Shown here piece by piece: positions 45,801 through 59,400 of a stretch of 64,000 bases of DNA. The notes under the pieces are model-generated. The model searched no databases. It had not been told where the DNA came from and saw only the letters and a program-made list of their open reading frames with translations. This DNA comes from Lepidurus packardi (lineage: Eukaryota > Arthropoda > Branchiopoda > Notostraca > Triopsidae). Each line of letters opens with the position of its first letter. The stretch's first letter is position 1. Location: positions 9,362,001 through 9,426,000 of the forward strand of contig JAKZAN010000005.1 in NCBI GenBank assembly GCA_023053545.1, written 5' to 3'. The translations under genes and the position numbers were made by a program.

Positions 45801-48800
45801 AACAAAACCTAACCAAGTCAAACCCCAAAAGATTTTCGAGGAACGCACTCCAAGGCAACCCCAGCAGTGAAGAAAAATCTCAATACATGTTTGTCCCGTT
45901 GCTAAGGGATGGATCCCTTTCTATTGCATCCCACTACTATACTACACTATTTTCTTTTGCCTCCCCCTTTTTAGAAAAGCTTGTGTGGTATTATTGCGTT
46001 GCTCATCACTCGACTAATGAGACCTCCCACTAAGGCCTTCACCATAAAAAAGGGAGACTTTCCTTTTTCCTTCGTTACACAGGTCTTTTTACCCATCCAA
46101 ACCCTATGAAAATTGTATCTGTCTTTATCCAATACCAAGATTAAAACAGCCTAACAATAATGTTAGCAATGCTCTAGTCCATTGTTAGAGCTAGAGTAAT
46201 AGTATAACCTTGTTCCATACAGCCGAGAATAACAATTACTATTCCAGCGTGTCCTGTATAACTAAAAATATAATAATTTGACTATTTATTTAGCTTAGAA
46301 CAATACAATACTTTCAACGTCTATTTTTAACAGTAATGTGTAAACTAACTGCTAAAGCTGCTGTAATAATAAAATTTCAGTTACAATTAGTTTACAATTA
46401 TCGTAATCATAATCTACTAGTAACGATACTAATATTAATATGGTATAGTACATGGTATTGATATTAGTATTGAAATTATTATAGTTGTATTAGAATATTT
46501 AGTAGTATTCGATATTAGTAGTCTTACATAGTATTGATATTAATAATATGATATTAAGTACCATTAGTAGTACTAATAGTGGTAATATTTTTAATATATT
46601 TAGAACACGGCTTACATGATGATGGCCTAGGGGCAAGTTTTAAAAAGTCCAATAAAATCCCGAAAGAAACAATTAGCACTGTTTTCCTGCAGGTAGTCCG
46701 TTCTTTAGCACACGTCCAGTCCATCTTGCTAACAAGTACGAGAATCTCAGGCGGTAAAACACTCTCATTTGCATACAATAGGTGCTATAGCTTGATATCA
46801 GAGACCCATTATACCCAAAACTAATGTAAACTTTCTTGCAGAGTTTTGTCCTGCCCTACTCTCCTGTCTCTCTTCTACCAGCAATACCCCCCGTGATAAC
46901 CCATTCGTGATTCCCCTCCCGTTCATTAATGAGGGGCCTTACATGGGAAAAAACGTATTCTTCTTTTTAACCCGCGGAATCTTTCGGGTAATAGCCCCGT
47001 CATCTCGCAACCACCTATCTTTGTCAAGCAGAAAACAGAAAATACAAAACACGAAAATAAAAATTTTAAAAATATTCAACGCCATACGCATAATCATCTA
47101 TGCAGGTATACACTTTTGCCATTCGCGCGGTTTGGAACTCGACAACGATTAATCATCATTACAGGAACAGAAACCCCTTTAAGATGCGACTCTATATCGA
47201 AGACAAAGTCTCCCGTTCAGAACATAACATTGGTAAAGGAACTTTGATCAGAAAAACTTTTTACGTCCTCATCAAATAAGAGTTTAGAAAAGATTGGCTC
47301 GTTTGGGCCACCAAAACGTTCTAAACTTTCATTTGTATATACATTTTTATAAATATTTTATTGTATATACATGCGCACATACATATAACTGCAAGTGTTA
47401 TCCAGCACCCACCAGGAGGCTGTATAGCAGAAACCCCCTGCGGATTCTCGAGGTGTGAGAGGTACATGGAGGAGATTGCCCAGGGTTTTTAAGTACGCGC
47501 CGACAAACGAAATAAGAGATGGAAGATGCCAATCAAGTGGAAACAAGATGGACGAGCACCGCTTAAGAAATGGCCTTGTTTTGTTTTGCCATTTCCCTAT
47601 TTTATCTTATTTTTTACATATCATCTCCCTCCGCCTTCAAAGTGGCTCCCTCCTTAAAATAATGATTTGACAATTTGAACTAATCCATTTGAACTTACAG
47701 TATTTAGAAAAAATAGGCTGGAAATAATTCGGATGCTTTGCGAGTGAAAATTCGGTCAAATTAATTGTAAGGGACTTAATGTTTCCACCGCTCAAGTTAA
47801 CTTACGTTCGAAACCCTGGAAAACTCAATGATTAATGATTGTGGCCGTCCAAACCTTGTGACAGGCATGAGGGTAAACCCCAAACGAAGTAACATATGAT
47901 GTTAAGACACCCTAAGGGAGCAATTTCACATTGTGTTGCAGCCAATTCTCCGCTTTCGCATCGCAATGACAGACGGGTTTAAACCTTCGTTGGTAAGTCA
48001 AAAAAATTTGCGTGGAAATGATGAAAGTTTTGGGTGGGGAGGGGTTTAAGGCTCGTAATCGTATTGGTGAGCTCAATCGGGACATCTTCGCTTTCGTTTC
48101 CGTGTCTTCTCAGCAATGGAGGATAACGATCTGAAGCACTTGCTTTAAAAAGCTATTTCCCTTCACCGCCAAAATCCTATATCCAAACTCTCTTTCAGAA
48201 TCTCAATGCTGTTTCGGTTTAAGCTGGCAGACCTGCATCAAGGAATAGAAAAAGGGGGAAATGGGGGGTAGAGGACATCAGGCAGGGGGGAAGGGGTGCA
48301 TATAGCTTCTGGGCTTAGGAATATTACTGCCACGAGCTGCACAAGTACGCCACTATACTTTATAGTATTTTGGAATGGCCCTCTTTAGAAGTTTTATGCA
48401 GCCCAGTGGTCATTTTTTAAAAACAGCCCCAAAAAAAGGAGGATTTAACATAAAAAGGACATTACTGTGCCAAAGCCAGTCCTTCTCCACCCCCGAAAAA
48501 GCCCTCAAATGGTCCGGACAGTTATTTAGAAGTATCGTCACAGTAATATAGCCTTGGATCTCTCTTCTAGATCTTTTTTTTTATTTTACTGCTCTTCACA
48601 ACCCCAAGATTCACACAAAAGATTCCTACTCGAGTTTTCAGATCCTAAGATATTTCTTAAAATTACTTTAAAATGGGACCAAATACCTCGAACTGTCACT
48701 AATTATATTATTTCTTTAATTAGAGATATTATGAAAATAAACTTTTTTAAAAGAACATTATCTCAAAATCTTAACTGAAAAAAACTGTCGGAAATCCCTG

Positions 48801-51800
48801 AATATAATATCGTTTTGTATAGTTTATTTTGCAATAGAACATTGCTTTCAATTTTCTTAGCATTACTTAGTTTCATAATTGTAATTACTGTTTGAATTTG
48901 ACGATTAAATCCTAAATATTGCTGAGTCTCTATTTTTGTTTTTGGAGAAACTGGACATAATTATGGATTTTTGGTTGGGTATAGATCCGGAGAAGGAAAT
49001 GCGAAGCGACATTCCAATCCGTGCTCAATACAAGTCCCTTTGGGAAGCAAAGAAAATGACACATACATTGAATGGAATATGAAACTGGAATATATGTGGT
49101 CGGACAGGGACGTTGCTCGAGCCTGATTGATATGCAGCTATTGAACTGCCCCTTTTTTCCAGTAGGAGGTGGTCGAAGCTTCCTTCTTTCTTTCTTTTTC
49201 TCCCTTTTTTTATTCGTACTGTATATTTCCCTGGAAAGGACCCGGCGGCAAGTTTGGTTCTCCTTATTGCTATATATATTATAGTTTCCCGATGAAAAGG
49301 GGTTGCGGTGGCTTTTTTATGCGCGGACAAGGCTCATTGCATATTCTGAAAGTAAAAGGGCTTTCCAGTTTTCCTCAATAGCCACTCCAAAAAATCTGAC
49401 CCCCTTCCTTCCTCCCTTTCCCCTTTTCTATAGCTGCCTCACGCAATTTCCCCTACTGTAAAAGTTACCCTCATTCGTGTTTTCTTCGACTTTTTAAAAA
49501 ATTTGGATAATTCTCCACAAAAGTTTATGAGCCTAGAGACCTCCGATCTCTTTCCTGTAGCATCTACCCTATTTTTAATAGGCAAAGCCAAATATAGAAT
49601 GAATGAACTATTCAAGCCTTTAATAACGACAAATTTGAAAGAATCGAAGGCTTAGATGAAGGGACTGCATAGTACAGCTATAGCTGCAGGCGATGTAGCT
49701 ACCGCTCCGCCGTGACCCTGAAGATTTTGCAAACGCTTAAAAAGCGCGTTATCATTCACTCAAAATACCCACAAAAATAACACTTCTGATGACTTTTTAC
49801 GTACTTTCTTTTGACTACGATACCGCACCAAGTTTCGAAAAATAAAGCCTTTAAACTTAACGCTGCAATTATTAATAGCAGGGCATATTTCACCCAGGTT
49901 CAGTTTGTCTGTATGTAATTTAATACGTAATAATTAATGCACCCCAAAGAAAACCGAAATAAATTCTCTAATGAAATACTATGCTTTTGAAGATAGAATT
50001 TTAGGTCCTTAAAAGCTGACTACTAAAAACACTTTGAAAAGTTGCTGTCAACAAAGTTGCCAAAGTAATGAACTGTCACTATTGGCTGTCTCTCTCTTTC
50101 TCGTTTCGAGAATATAAACCTCCATAAGGATATAGATCTCTCTCGGGTTTTTGTATATTTACCTCAGCAGCCAAATCCATCCGTCACCGTCAAAACTGAC
50201 TGGCTGACCTTTTAACCTGAACGTGTGATCCGAGCCATGTGCCATGCGATGCTCTCATATATTCCTCCCGCTTTACAACAAACACTGTTAACTCTTACAG
50301 GCCATACTTTTTATTTTCCAACACGGTGGACAGAAACACATGTAAAGCTTTTCCTTGGCACTAATCAACTTTGTTCTGGTCGAGTTCAAGTTGGCATTGG
50401 ATTAAAACCAAATAAATCCGAACCTGGTTAACAACTGGCTGCTTCTTTCATCATGTTTTGTCTCCTCCTTACTTTATTTCCTCTTCTTTTTCACTTTTAA
50501 TGGAGCCAGGTTTTTCGTCACGTGCCATGCTTTTTTACGAGGCGAAGTACGAACCCAGCTTTGCCGTTAAGGCTGGCAAGCCAACGACGCGCGCGACGCT
50601 CCGAAGAGATGCCGGAGGTCAACAGGTCAGAAACTACGTCTTCCTCTCTAGTCGGCTTCCCTACTTTTTTCATTTCATCCCTGCCACCGATTTCTTTTAT
50701 TTTCGTTGGGGTCCTATTCTTAAACTTTTCCACATTACCATACCAGCACTTTTGCAGGAATCTAAAATCCAGCAAAAAAAAAATCCCGATATAAATAAGC
50801 TTAAGGGGGATTGGCAGTGCACCTCTACCTTCCTCTCGAACCAAACATGCAAAATGGGTTAAAACAAGGACCTTCCTTTTTTCAGCTCTACATTAGCCAA
50901 GACTTAAATCCCACCCATTTAACCCCAGGATAGCCAGGATCAAAGTGAGGAAATTTGAGTCCAAAATCAGTTGGGGAAATCGTCATAAAATTATAGAACC
51001 AAAGAGGGTGTCGGGGTTTAAACATGGGAGGTTATCAACACCAAGTCACCAAGTTTTAACCTCTTTGACTTCACCGCGGATTTTCCTCTGATCTCGTTTG
51101 ACGACAAGGGTTTTAAAGCCGGCCAAAATCTGATTGGCGTCTCCAAATTGCCTCCACTTTCTGAACATTCCCTTCTGTTATTTACAATCCGCAACATCTG
51201 AGTTGAGTCGAGTCGAGTTGAGTTTATCAGGCCTAATGATATCCGTGTAATGGTTGTAGATACTTTGGTGGTCGTGCGCTTACAATTATCAGGGAATTTG
51301 AAAAGAACAGTTGGATGTTCTATGGAAATACTTTTTTGTATCAAGAGGGGGCCCTTTGTGTAGACTTTGCACTTGAAAAGATCCGAACTCGGGTTCATTA
51401 CATATAGCAAACCTTTTGTTGTGGGTCGTGCAGTCTTGTATACAGACTGTGGGTAGTGTATAGTGTGTATGCGGTAGAGAAGAGTATTGGCGGCGGAAAA
51501 TGAGACCCTCCGCCAGGATTGTGCCGTCTACCCTTGTAAAATAAATGATCTCTTTTTATCTGGCAGTAGTGTCTGTAATACTTTGTGTGGTACTACAAGA
51601 CTCATGACATGTTTTCCAATAAGCACAAAATGCCCGGCCGGGGGTGCCTATAGTGTAGTTTTGAAGTTCATCAACGTTTTGTTCGCCAAGAGGTCAACAT
51701 CTATGGGATAAAGGTAATATACTATATACCAAGGGTTAGAGCACAAAACCTTTTGAAGAGGAATGATACAGTAAGAGATAGCCAGCAGACAAAACCCTTA

Positions 51801-53280
51801 ATTGCACCATAAGGATCCCTCGAAAAGTTGGTGCAGAAATGTGAGACATTATTGATTGTTAAACACAGTGATAAGTTATTGCCAGAACGCATAGAGGAAG
51901 CTTGTTTGGGAGACCATAATTACGCTTTTCAACCTTTAATCGATTGGGAGGACGTGGAGGCAACTGCGATACGAATGAGCAGGATGTGGGTTCAGGACGA
52001 AAGACTTTTAGAGATCAAAACCCTGTGCTAACCTGAGGTTTACCAGGCTAACCACAAGGATTTCATAGTCGAGAATCTTACTCTCCAATTCCAATTTTTC
52101 TCGAAATTCTAATTACTTTCAATTCCTATGTTCAATTTTCTAAACCTATTCTCCAGCTTGTTAAACTCGACGACAACATTCTGGAAAGACAAAAAACGGT
52201 TAAGTGCACGGTAAAACGTTCGGTTTTGGTTAAATGTTTTGGTCAAGTGCTCCAGCCACCAAACTGGAAGTACTACCTCGCATTTTTACCATTTACTCAA
52301 ATTATATATTGACGCTTGAAATCTGCTTTAAAACGTTGTGAACTGGTTCTGAACGGGAGATATACCGGAGATTTAAGATACTATAAATGAACAGTTAAAA
52401 GAATTTTTGTTTTCGTGAATTAAATGTTGGAGGATTTCGAAGATTTACGAGAAGAATCTTTTGTTATACCGACGCTAGACGGATGTCAATGAAATGTTAA
52501 TCGAGTTCGACTAGTCCCAGAACGGGGAATTGTCGACGGAGTCCGGGCGACAAACCGAAGCTTCATTCTAATGAAACTTAAAGTTTTCCCATTCTTATTA
52601 TTTACTCGTAAGGCGCATTATGTGAAGTTGTAGCACCTTCACACGGTTAAACACTTTGCCGTCAGAAAAGTCCTTCCAACGGCAAAGGATGGACATTTTT
52701 GCGTGCATGTTTGGCCAGTGAAAATGTTTTCACAAAAAAAAATGAAAACTTATTGTTTTAGAGAAAAAATACTGACATAATGTGGAAAGGGTGCTTCCCT
52801 TCTATCCGGATCGCTCGTTTGTTATGTTTTAAGGAGAAAGAAAATTATTGAAGCGAAAAGAGATACTTTCGTTCATATCGGTCTTGTTTATTTTTCCAAA
52901 CGTACTGTAACTGGGTAAAACTTTTTCGGAAGTGACGAGATATGCATATTTGTCAACTTGTCCTTAACTCTATGAGCATTAAGGTGTCTGCACGGGACTT
53001 TAATTGGAATTAGTTAATGTTTGTTAAAATTAAGAAAGTTCTAGCAACATCATTAATTGGCAAGCTCTATCAACTGTCAATGCTCATTAACCTCGGAGTT
53101 CTTTCTAGACAACTCACTTCAGTGGGATTAACTCCGTTAGAAGGGTGTAATTTGACGGCAACTTATCCTGCCTAGCCTAGGTATAAAACTGAACTGAGCT
53201 CAAATAAATCAGTTTCGCGAATTGACGTACTTCGAAGATTTCCAAGCTTTTCGAGAAGAACCCATTGCACTTCCTAAGGA
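42825..53280. other. Gene-free stretch, part 2
   Basis: About 10 kb without a recognisable gene on either strand. It contains polypyrimidine runs (for example TCTCTCTCTCTCTC near 45040), AT-rich degenerate repeats of a GATATTAGTA kind at about 46400-46580, and scattered open frames of up to about 134 codons without domains or splice-compatible partners. No tRNA, rRNA or long repeat was identified. Confidence 0.5.
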
Positions 53281-53437
53281 TTCGTTCTAAAATTCTAATC
53301 CTGCTTTGAGAAACCATTCTAATTCTAATTCTAGTTCTAATTGACTCCAAAGGAATTTCCGCAGATTTTTGATTCGTTCTAAAATTCTAATCCTGCTTTG
53401 AGAAGCCATTGACTCGAAAGGAATTTCCGCAGATTTC
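53281..53437. repeat. Two-unit tandem repeat
   Basis: Unit 1 (53281-53372) and unit 2 (53373-53437) both begin TTCGTTCTAAAATTCTAATC and both contain GGAATTTCCGCAGATTT. Unit 2 lacks about 27 bp of the TCTAATTCTAATTCTAG stretch in unit 1. A local tandem duplication. Confidence 0.9.
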
Positions 53438-56400
53438 TGAAAGTTTCCCATTTCATTATGTGTATCAATTTGAAAAAATTCTTACTCAAACATTTAGTTC
53501 AAATTTGGTGTTAATAATTTCAATCAAAGATTTCGGTTCAAAGGTTTATCTTAGAATTAGTGTTTCACAAGCTACCTATGTTTGGGTCCCTTTTAACTAG
53601 GGTTAAAATGTGCGAACATAATGACATAGTTAGGACCTGCTTGAATCAGCAAAAACAAAACATGAAGTCCTCGTCCGTTCTATCAACTCCACCATTTCTG
53701 GACGGATGTCAAATGCCCCAACAAGACAGCCAGGTGGATACTCACGGAACACTTTTAACGAAGGCGACAACACGGTTTTAGGGGGCTCCCATTAAAAGGA
53801 GCCAAAAGAGGCCAAGGAAATTGTTCTAATTAAAACACCCGAGGTAGGCGAGACGTGACGGTTGACCCCTGCGTGCTTGTGGTTGACCCCCGACGCCCCA
53901 TATGTTTTCCGAGCTTGACATTTCATTTTTTTTGGTCTTGCAGCCCCCTCTATGTCTCCTGAAAAAGCGAAATTAAAAAAAGGAAGGAAAAAGTCTTTTC
54001 TTGTCGATCTCGCCCGCACTCCATATCCCGGATGGCAAACGCCAGTAAATTGCTCGAGTCTGCAGCAATAAATTCTGCGTGGCATATTTCCCAGTGGCCA
54101 TTACGACGTGATTTGCGAGACCTTCTCTTGACAAGGCTATCGCATTGGCCATAGACATGCCTCTGTTGGGGATGATGCTCATCGTCGCCCCTGTTCTTCT
54201 TATTTTTTGTGCCTTTTTTCCTACAGCTTCCTCGCTTTTTATATACATTTATGCACCACGCAAAACATTTGGGCTATCTGGAACTTGTGTACATATCTCT
54301 GTTGTATGTATGTGCGTCTGCCATATGAGTAATACACACACACACACAAGACCCAAGCGAGCCGCCAAGAGCAAACTGTATCAAACTAAAGTTGCTTAAG
54401 TTTCTTATACTTATCTAACCCACAGGCATCCATTACTGCTCCTCGACGACGCAATCAGACTCCGGTTAGAAAAATAAAACAAAATGAAAATGAGCTCATC
54501 CTCGGAATATCGCGTGGTGCGTCTGTCGCGTCACATTACAGAAACTTGTGTATGTGTCTGTGTGTGTAAGTGTGACGAACAAATAACAAGCGGGAGCAAA
54601 AGCGTAGAGAGAGAGAAGAGAAAGAGTCTCCGGAGATTCTCTCGAGGCTTTTGACAGGAAATAGTTTGCGTAGAACCGCAAAAAAAGGTTAAAGTTGAAG
54701 TACCGAGTGTTGACACCAGCAGCTGGACTTGTGGTGTAGGCGAGGTTAAAATAGGAGGATTTTACCCAAACAGACAAGAAAAGAAGGGAGAAAAACGCTG
54801 TTGACTGCACTAGCTCTTATTTTTCCTATATCGTTCAGGAACTTGGAAGGTTTCGAGATGTAGAGGACGAACAGAAACCTTAAGAAGCCTATATCTATTG
54901 AGAACAGAGGCACAGAACGGGACTCGGAAAAACTGATGAACTGCCGGAAGAAGACACATTCTTCCCCATCAAAAAGCTCACCCCTTGACCTGCCTTCATG
55001 CGTTTAACACGCTGCCAAAAGCATTCATAACATTTCAGACCTCAATGCATTGCACATTATTTTACACCCATATGTATTTTCCCAAACACCAAAACTTTCC
55101 AGTTTCTTTTACAAGCATTCCTTCTAAACGACTTGGATTTCTCCATAACCTACTATCTCCTATCCCTTTCACAAAACATGGCCGACCCTACGCTTCAAAA
55201 CAGCCTATTTCCACGCGAATCGCGAACCTATATAGTTTATTAATTTTTTTCGATAATTTAAAGATTAAGTGAGACCTAACCACTCCTAATTTGTGGATTT
55301 GAAAGGTGAGTGTATTAATAGAGTAGAGGTTTCTACAGTTAAGGCGAGTCTACATGCCGGCGAATGGGTATAGGAAACAGAATAATTCCCAGTAAATAGT
55401 TAAAATGAAGAAATTAATATTAGGTGGTATATTTACATTTAAAATATTTAGTATATACAAGATTGAAGGCAATTTAGTGGTAGATAAGCATTAGGCAGTA
55501 TTTTTGGGCAAACAAACGTAGATAAATTTGGAATTCAGTGAAACTTTTAACGTCTATTCTATTGAAAGTGGACTCGACTGATTTATGGAGCATGTGTGCT
55601 CGGAAACTGTCTGAAAGGTGGCTGTTCAGTACGATTTCAGCGTAATGTGTTAAACTGATGGTAAGAAATATGTTGCCCCCCTCTTTTCTTTTGAAATCTT
55701 CGGAAATTTTCCTCGGCATACTTTGACCCGTTCCCACGCCCTTAAGAATCCTGCACATGGACAACCCCTTTGACTTGTCTTAAGGCGGCCCACGTGTGTA
55801 TCGAAAGTGTCAATTACCTGTTCTGTTCCACTGGACAAGTTCGTAGCTATCCAAACGACAAAATTAGTCCTTCCAAAAACTCCCATCTCCTTCTGAACTA
55901 AAGAAATCGACATCACTCAACAGCTCTTCACGATTTCATTCCAATGCCAATCGCTTTCGATCGAAAAGATTCACAAGTTGGAGGTTTAAAGCATCCAGTC
56001 CAAGACATCCGGTTTCCATACTCATAATCGAAATAGCCTCTCTTCAGGGTCCACAAGGCTAAACCCCCCTAATTTTCCCACGAACAGTCAAATTTCATTT
56101 TGACTCCAGGGGGAGATTTCCACTGTATCACCAGCAAGTATGTATATATATATGCTCCTGTGGGAGATTTTTGCCTTCCACATATGAGAAAACCACCGAC
56201 AGATACATCGACGTGACCATTCATTAGCCACTGCTTTGCTGAGCCCCCTAACGAAAAATTCCCGTTCCAGCAGCTAAAGGTCAAAAGGTGGCCGTTTGCG
56301 AGGGGTTCATGTGACTTCTTATATGGATCTCTTGATGTCCCCGAAGCTTTTCCAAAGTTGTGGACAACCAGTGCACGACTTTCCAAAGACCCACGACCGC

Positions 56401-59400
56401 AAAAGGTACAAGAACAGTCCAAAAAGGAATATGAAATCTGATAGTCTACGCATGGAAGGGTGTAGAATCGGACTGAAATAGCCACTTATGCCCCCTTTAA
56501 AGAGCTTCCACCCTCCAATTCAAGCTTTCTCAACTTAAAACTAACTCAAAACAAATTTACGACCCCGAAACCCTCGCAATCGATCCTTTCTAACCGTCGA
56601 AAAACCTGTGAAAACAATGCGACTAATGTTTAGTCGAAAATCTACATCCAGACCAAGCTCATCTCTGCGAGTGACAACATTCCTAAAGATCGTTCATAAC
56701 ATCGAACGCACAGATACTGCAATCTATTTGAAGACTTGATACTTATAAATAACGTATCTAAATTTTTAAATTTAGATACAATTTTTGAGTTCTGAAAACA
56801 TGGACTGAATTCCTCTTGACTGAATCTTGACAGCTCTTGCCTGAATTCCTTAAAATTAACCCAGGAGAGGCAGCATAAAAACATACACGAACATACATTG
56901 TTGTCTCATTGATATTATTAACACTGTTGTTAGTAATTTTATACTATTAGAGAATGATTTAACACAATGAGTATTGTTTAAGAAAGAGATATAATAATCC
57001 GCCTTTATGCTAGAAAGTCAAGATTGATTGGCGTGAATCCCTGGGAATTAGACAATAATCAATATGAAAGCCGCAGAAACTTCTTATATACTACCTGTTG
57101 TGCACAAAGCAGCGATTTCTTAGTGGAACAATGGGTCTTGCTTCTTTGGCGACATGGCTCATCACAGATAAAAGGTTTTCTTTGCGGAGGAGGGGGAAGA
57201 ACTGAACAAGAAAACGCTATAACAGCTCCGAGAAATTCTTCGAGAAAAGTATGTAACCAAAAATGAAAAAAAAGAAGCTTTTTGGCTTTTGAAGAGCTTT
57301 GCATGCTGCATACATACCCGCTGTATGCTCTTTGATGGATCGGCTTAGGGGACGTCCATTATCCCAGAAGGTGATGAAAAGTCCTCTTGCAGACTTGCTC
57401 CAACACCAGACCTTTTGAGTGAAAAGTTCCTTTATGCGCTTATGTGTGTGACTATGGTATTTCATTACCCGCAACACAGTCGCCTTTTGACCAAAAGCTT
57501 AAAATCTCTGTTCTTTTAATTTAATTTTTTTTCTCTCCTCTTACGTCTCCCTTGTGTATTAGGCTACACGTTGACTGTCTGAGAAAAGACTATACTTGTA
57601 GCTCATCAGGATGACGTAGGTGAACTCAATAAGGCGGATTCCCTAATCTCTAACCACTCAACGTAATCATGTCAATAAGTTGTGAAGGCACCGAGATTTG
57701 GTACGATGGAGTCTATTACGCAGATGGGAATAGTTAAGACAAGAGACTGGTCCATAGAGAGAGGCTTTATCTATGTCTCCTCACTCTCCTTCGGCCGCAG
57801 AGAGTTTCCGAATTTCCACACATCAATATGAGCGTAGACAAAAGAGGTATGATCACGAAAAGGGACGCGATCCATCACATGGTAGACAGGAGTTGATTGT
57901 TTTCCCGAGAGCCGTACCAGCGCCCAGACTTTACTGGTAATCTTACAGCTTTTGTTGAGCTGAAACCATTTCAGCAGTTGAGAGAAATCGAGTTTTCTCA
58001 CGAGTTATGCACAACTTCCGGCTAATTTTTAGCCCAAAGCTAGTTCAGATGCATACAAAGTACTGTACGAGTTCTGCAATTGACCTGAATTACATCCACA
58101 GCGTGTAACTATAATCTACTCAATAATCATCTATCCGGGACTGTTTGGGCTATTTGGTGTTTTTGTTTGGCTTGCTTCGATGAAGGTGCCAATTATTTGT
58201 ATTTTTAAAAAGAAAGAAATAATAAGGTAAGTTTGTCTTCATGGCTTAGCAGTTGAAGAATTTCGTTAGGTAAGTACAGTACTGAACATAATTTATTTGC
58301 TTCACGGAATGGCCATTAGCTGCATTGGCTGGCGGGAGGCAAAGCCAACTCAACTAATAGACTATACATCAAGCATCTAATTACCTTTCCTGGTAATTAT
58401 GACCATAGGTAAAGCCCCATCAGCACCCAAATGACTAGTCAATAAGCCACGCAACTCCCAAACCTAACTATTATCCCAGTGCTGTTGTATACTTTAAACT
58501 CCTCTGGTTGGCTAATACAGAAACTAAATCTCGAATTGGCGGATGCTTTTGAATTTACTCATGATACAAGGTACGCAATTCTTAAGTGAACCACTGATGA
58601 ACTTCGCATGCTAAGTTAGAGGAAACTATAGTATGTAAATCTCAAGACCAGAGTCTTCTTGCAGCAAATACAACAAAAACAAACTAGACTAAAACAAAAA
58701 ACGAACTGTACAAATACAAAGTGAATTGGTATTAGCTTCAGGTAATGCTTGGAAGTAAACCTCAATTCACTATAATTCCATGACTTTCTTCTGCATCGCA
58801 AAGTATAACGGTCATCCCAGCGAGAGAACAGCTGGAAACCATAGAAAATTGCCAATAATGTACCCGTGTTAGGTAATTGCAGAGAATTAACATTACGCTG
58901 ACGCCACTAAGCTGCCAATTGCCTTCAACTCTCAAAGTTAGACTCAAAAAACCCCGACTGACTTACATTAACGTCATTTTCCTATTCTTACCCTATGCAT
59001 AGATTATTTTAAGTTTTATAAAAATTAATAGTTATACAATTGCCGTTTAATTTGCCCCTAAAAGACTTAACCTTTTGGCGTCTGCGCCACGCCATTTTTA
59101 TTCGCTTCGGAAGCTAATCCCGTTCCGCTCGAGGAGGCAAATCGAAATCGTTCGTGGTCAATATCATTACGCAAAGTATATACAGCATTTGGGGAAGGGT
59201 GAGGGGGAAAAGACCTATTCGTTCTCCCCCGCCTTTCATTTTCTCGATGCAAAACCCCAGAAAAATTTCCGTTTTTTTCCACGCTTGCATAAATAACCGG
59301 AGTGATACAATAATAAAAAAATCTTAGATAACCTTTTTTAGGGGGTATATGTTTATATAAATGTGTATCCATGTATACCTTCCCCCCCCCCAAAAAAAAA

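Noticed and set aside
46400-46580. Dense ATTAGTA/GATATTA words as a satellite
   Set aside because: The units are irregular in length and sequence; best described as AT-rich low complexity.
51018-51410. Minus-strand frame ending KRLKLGDLVLIT, reminiscent of a retroelement integrase tail
   Set aside because: Only a dozen residues fit, with no integrase core, reverse transcriptase or LTR nearby.
56069-56485. Longest frame of the gene-free stretch (138 codons, minus)
   Set aside because: No domain, odd composition, and a similar-length frame is expected by chance in 25 kb.
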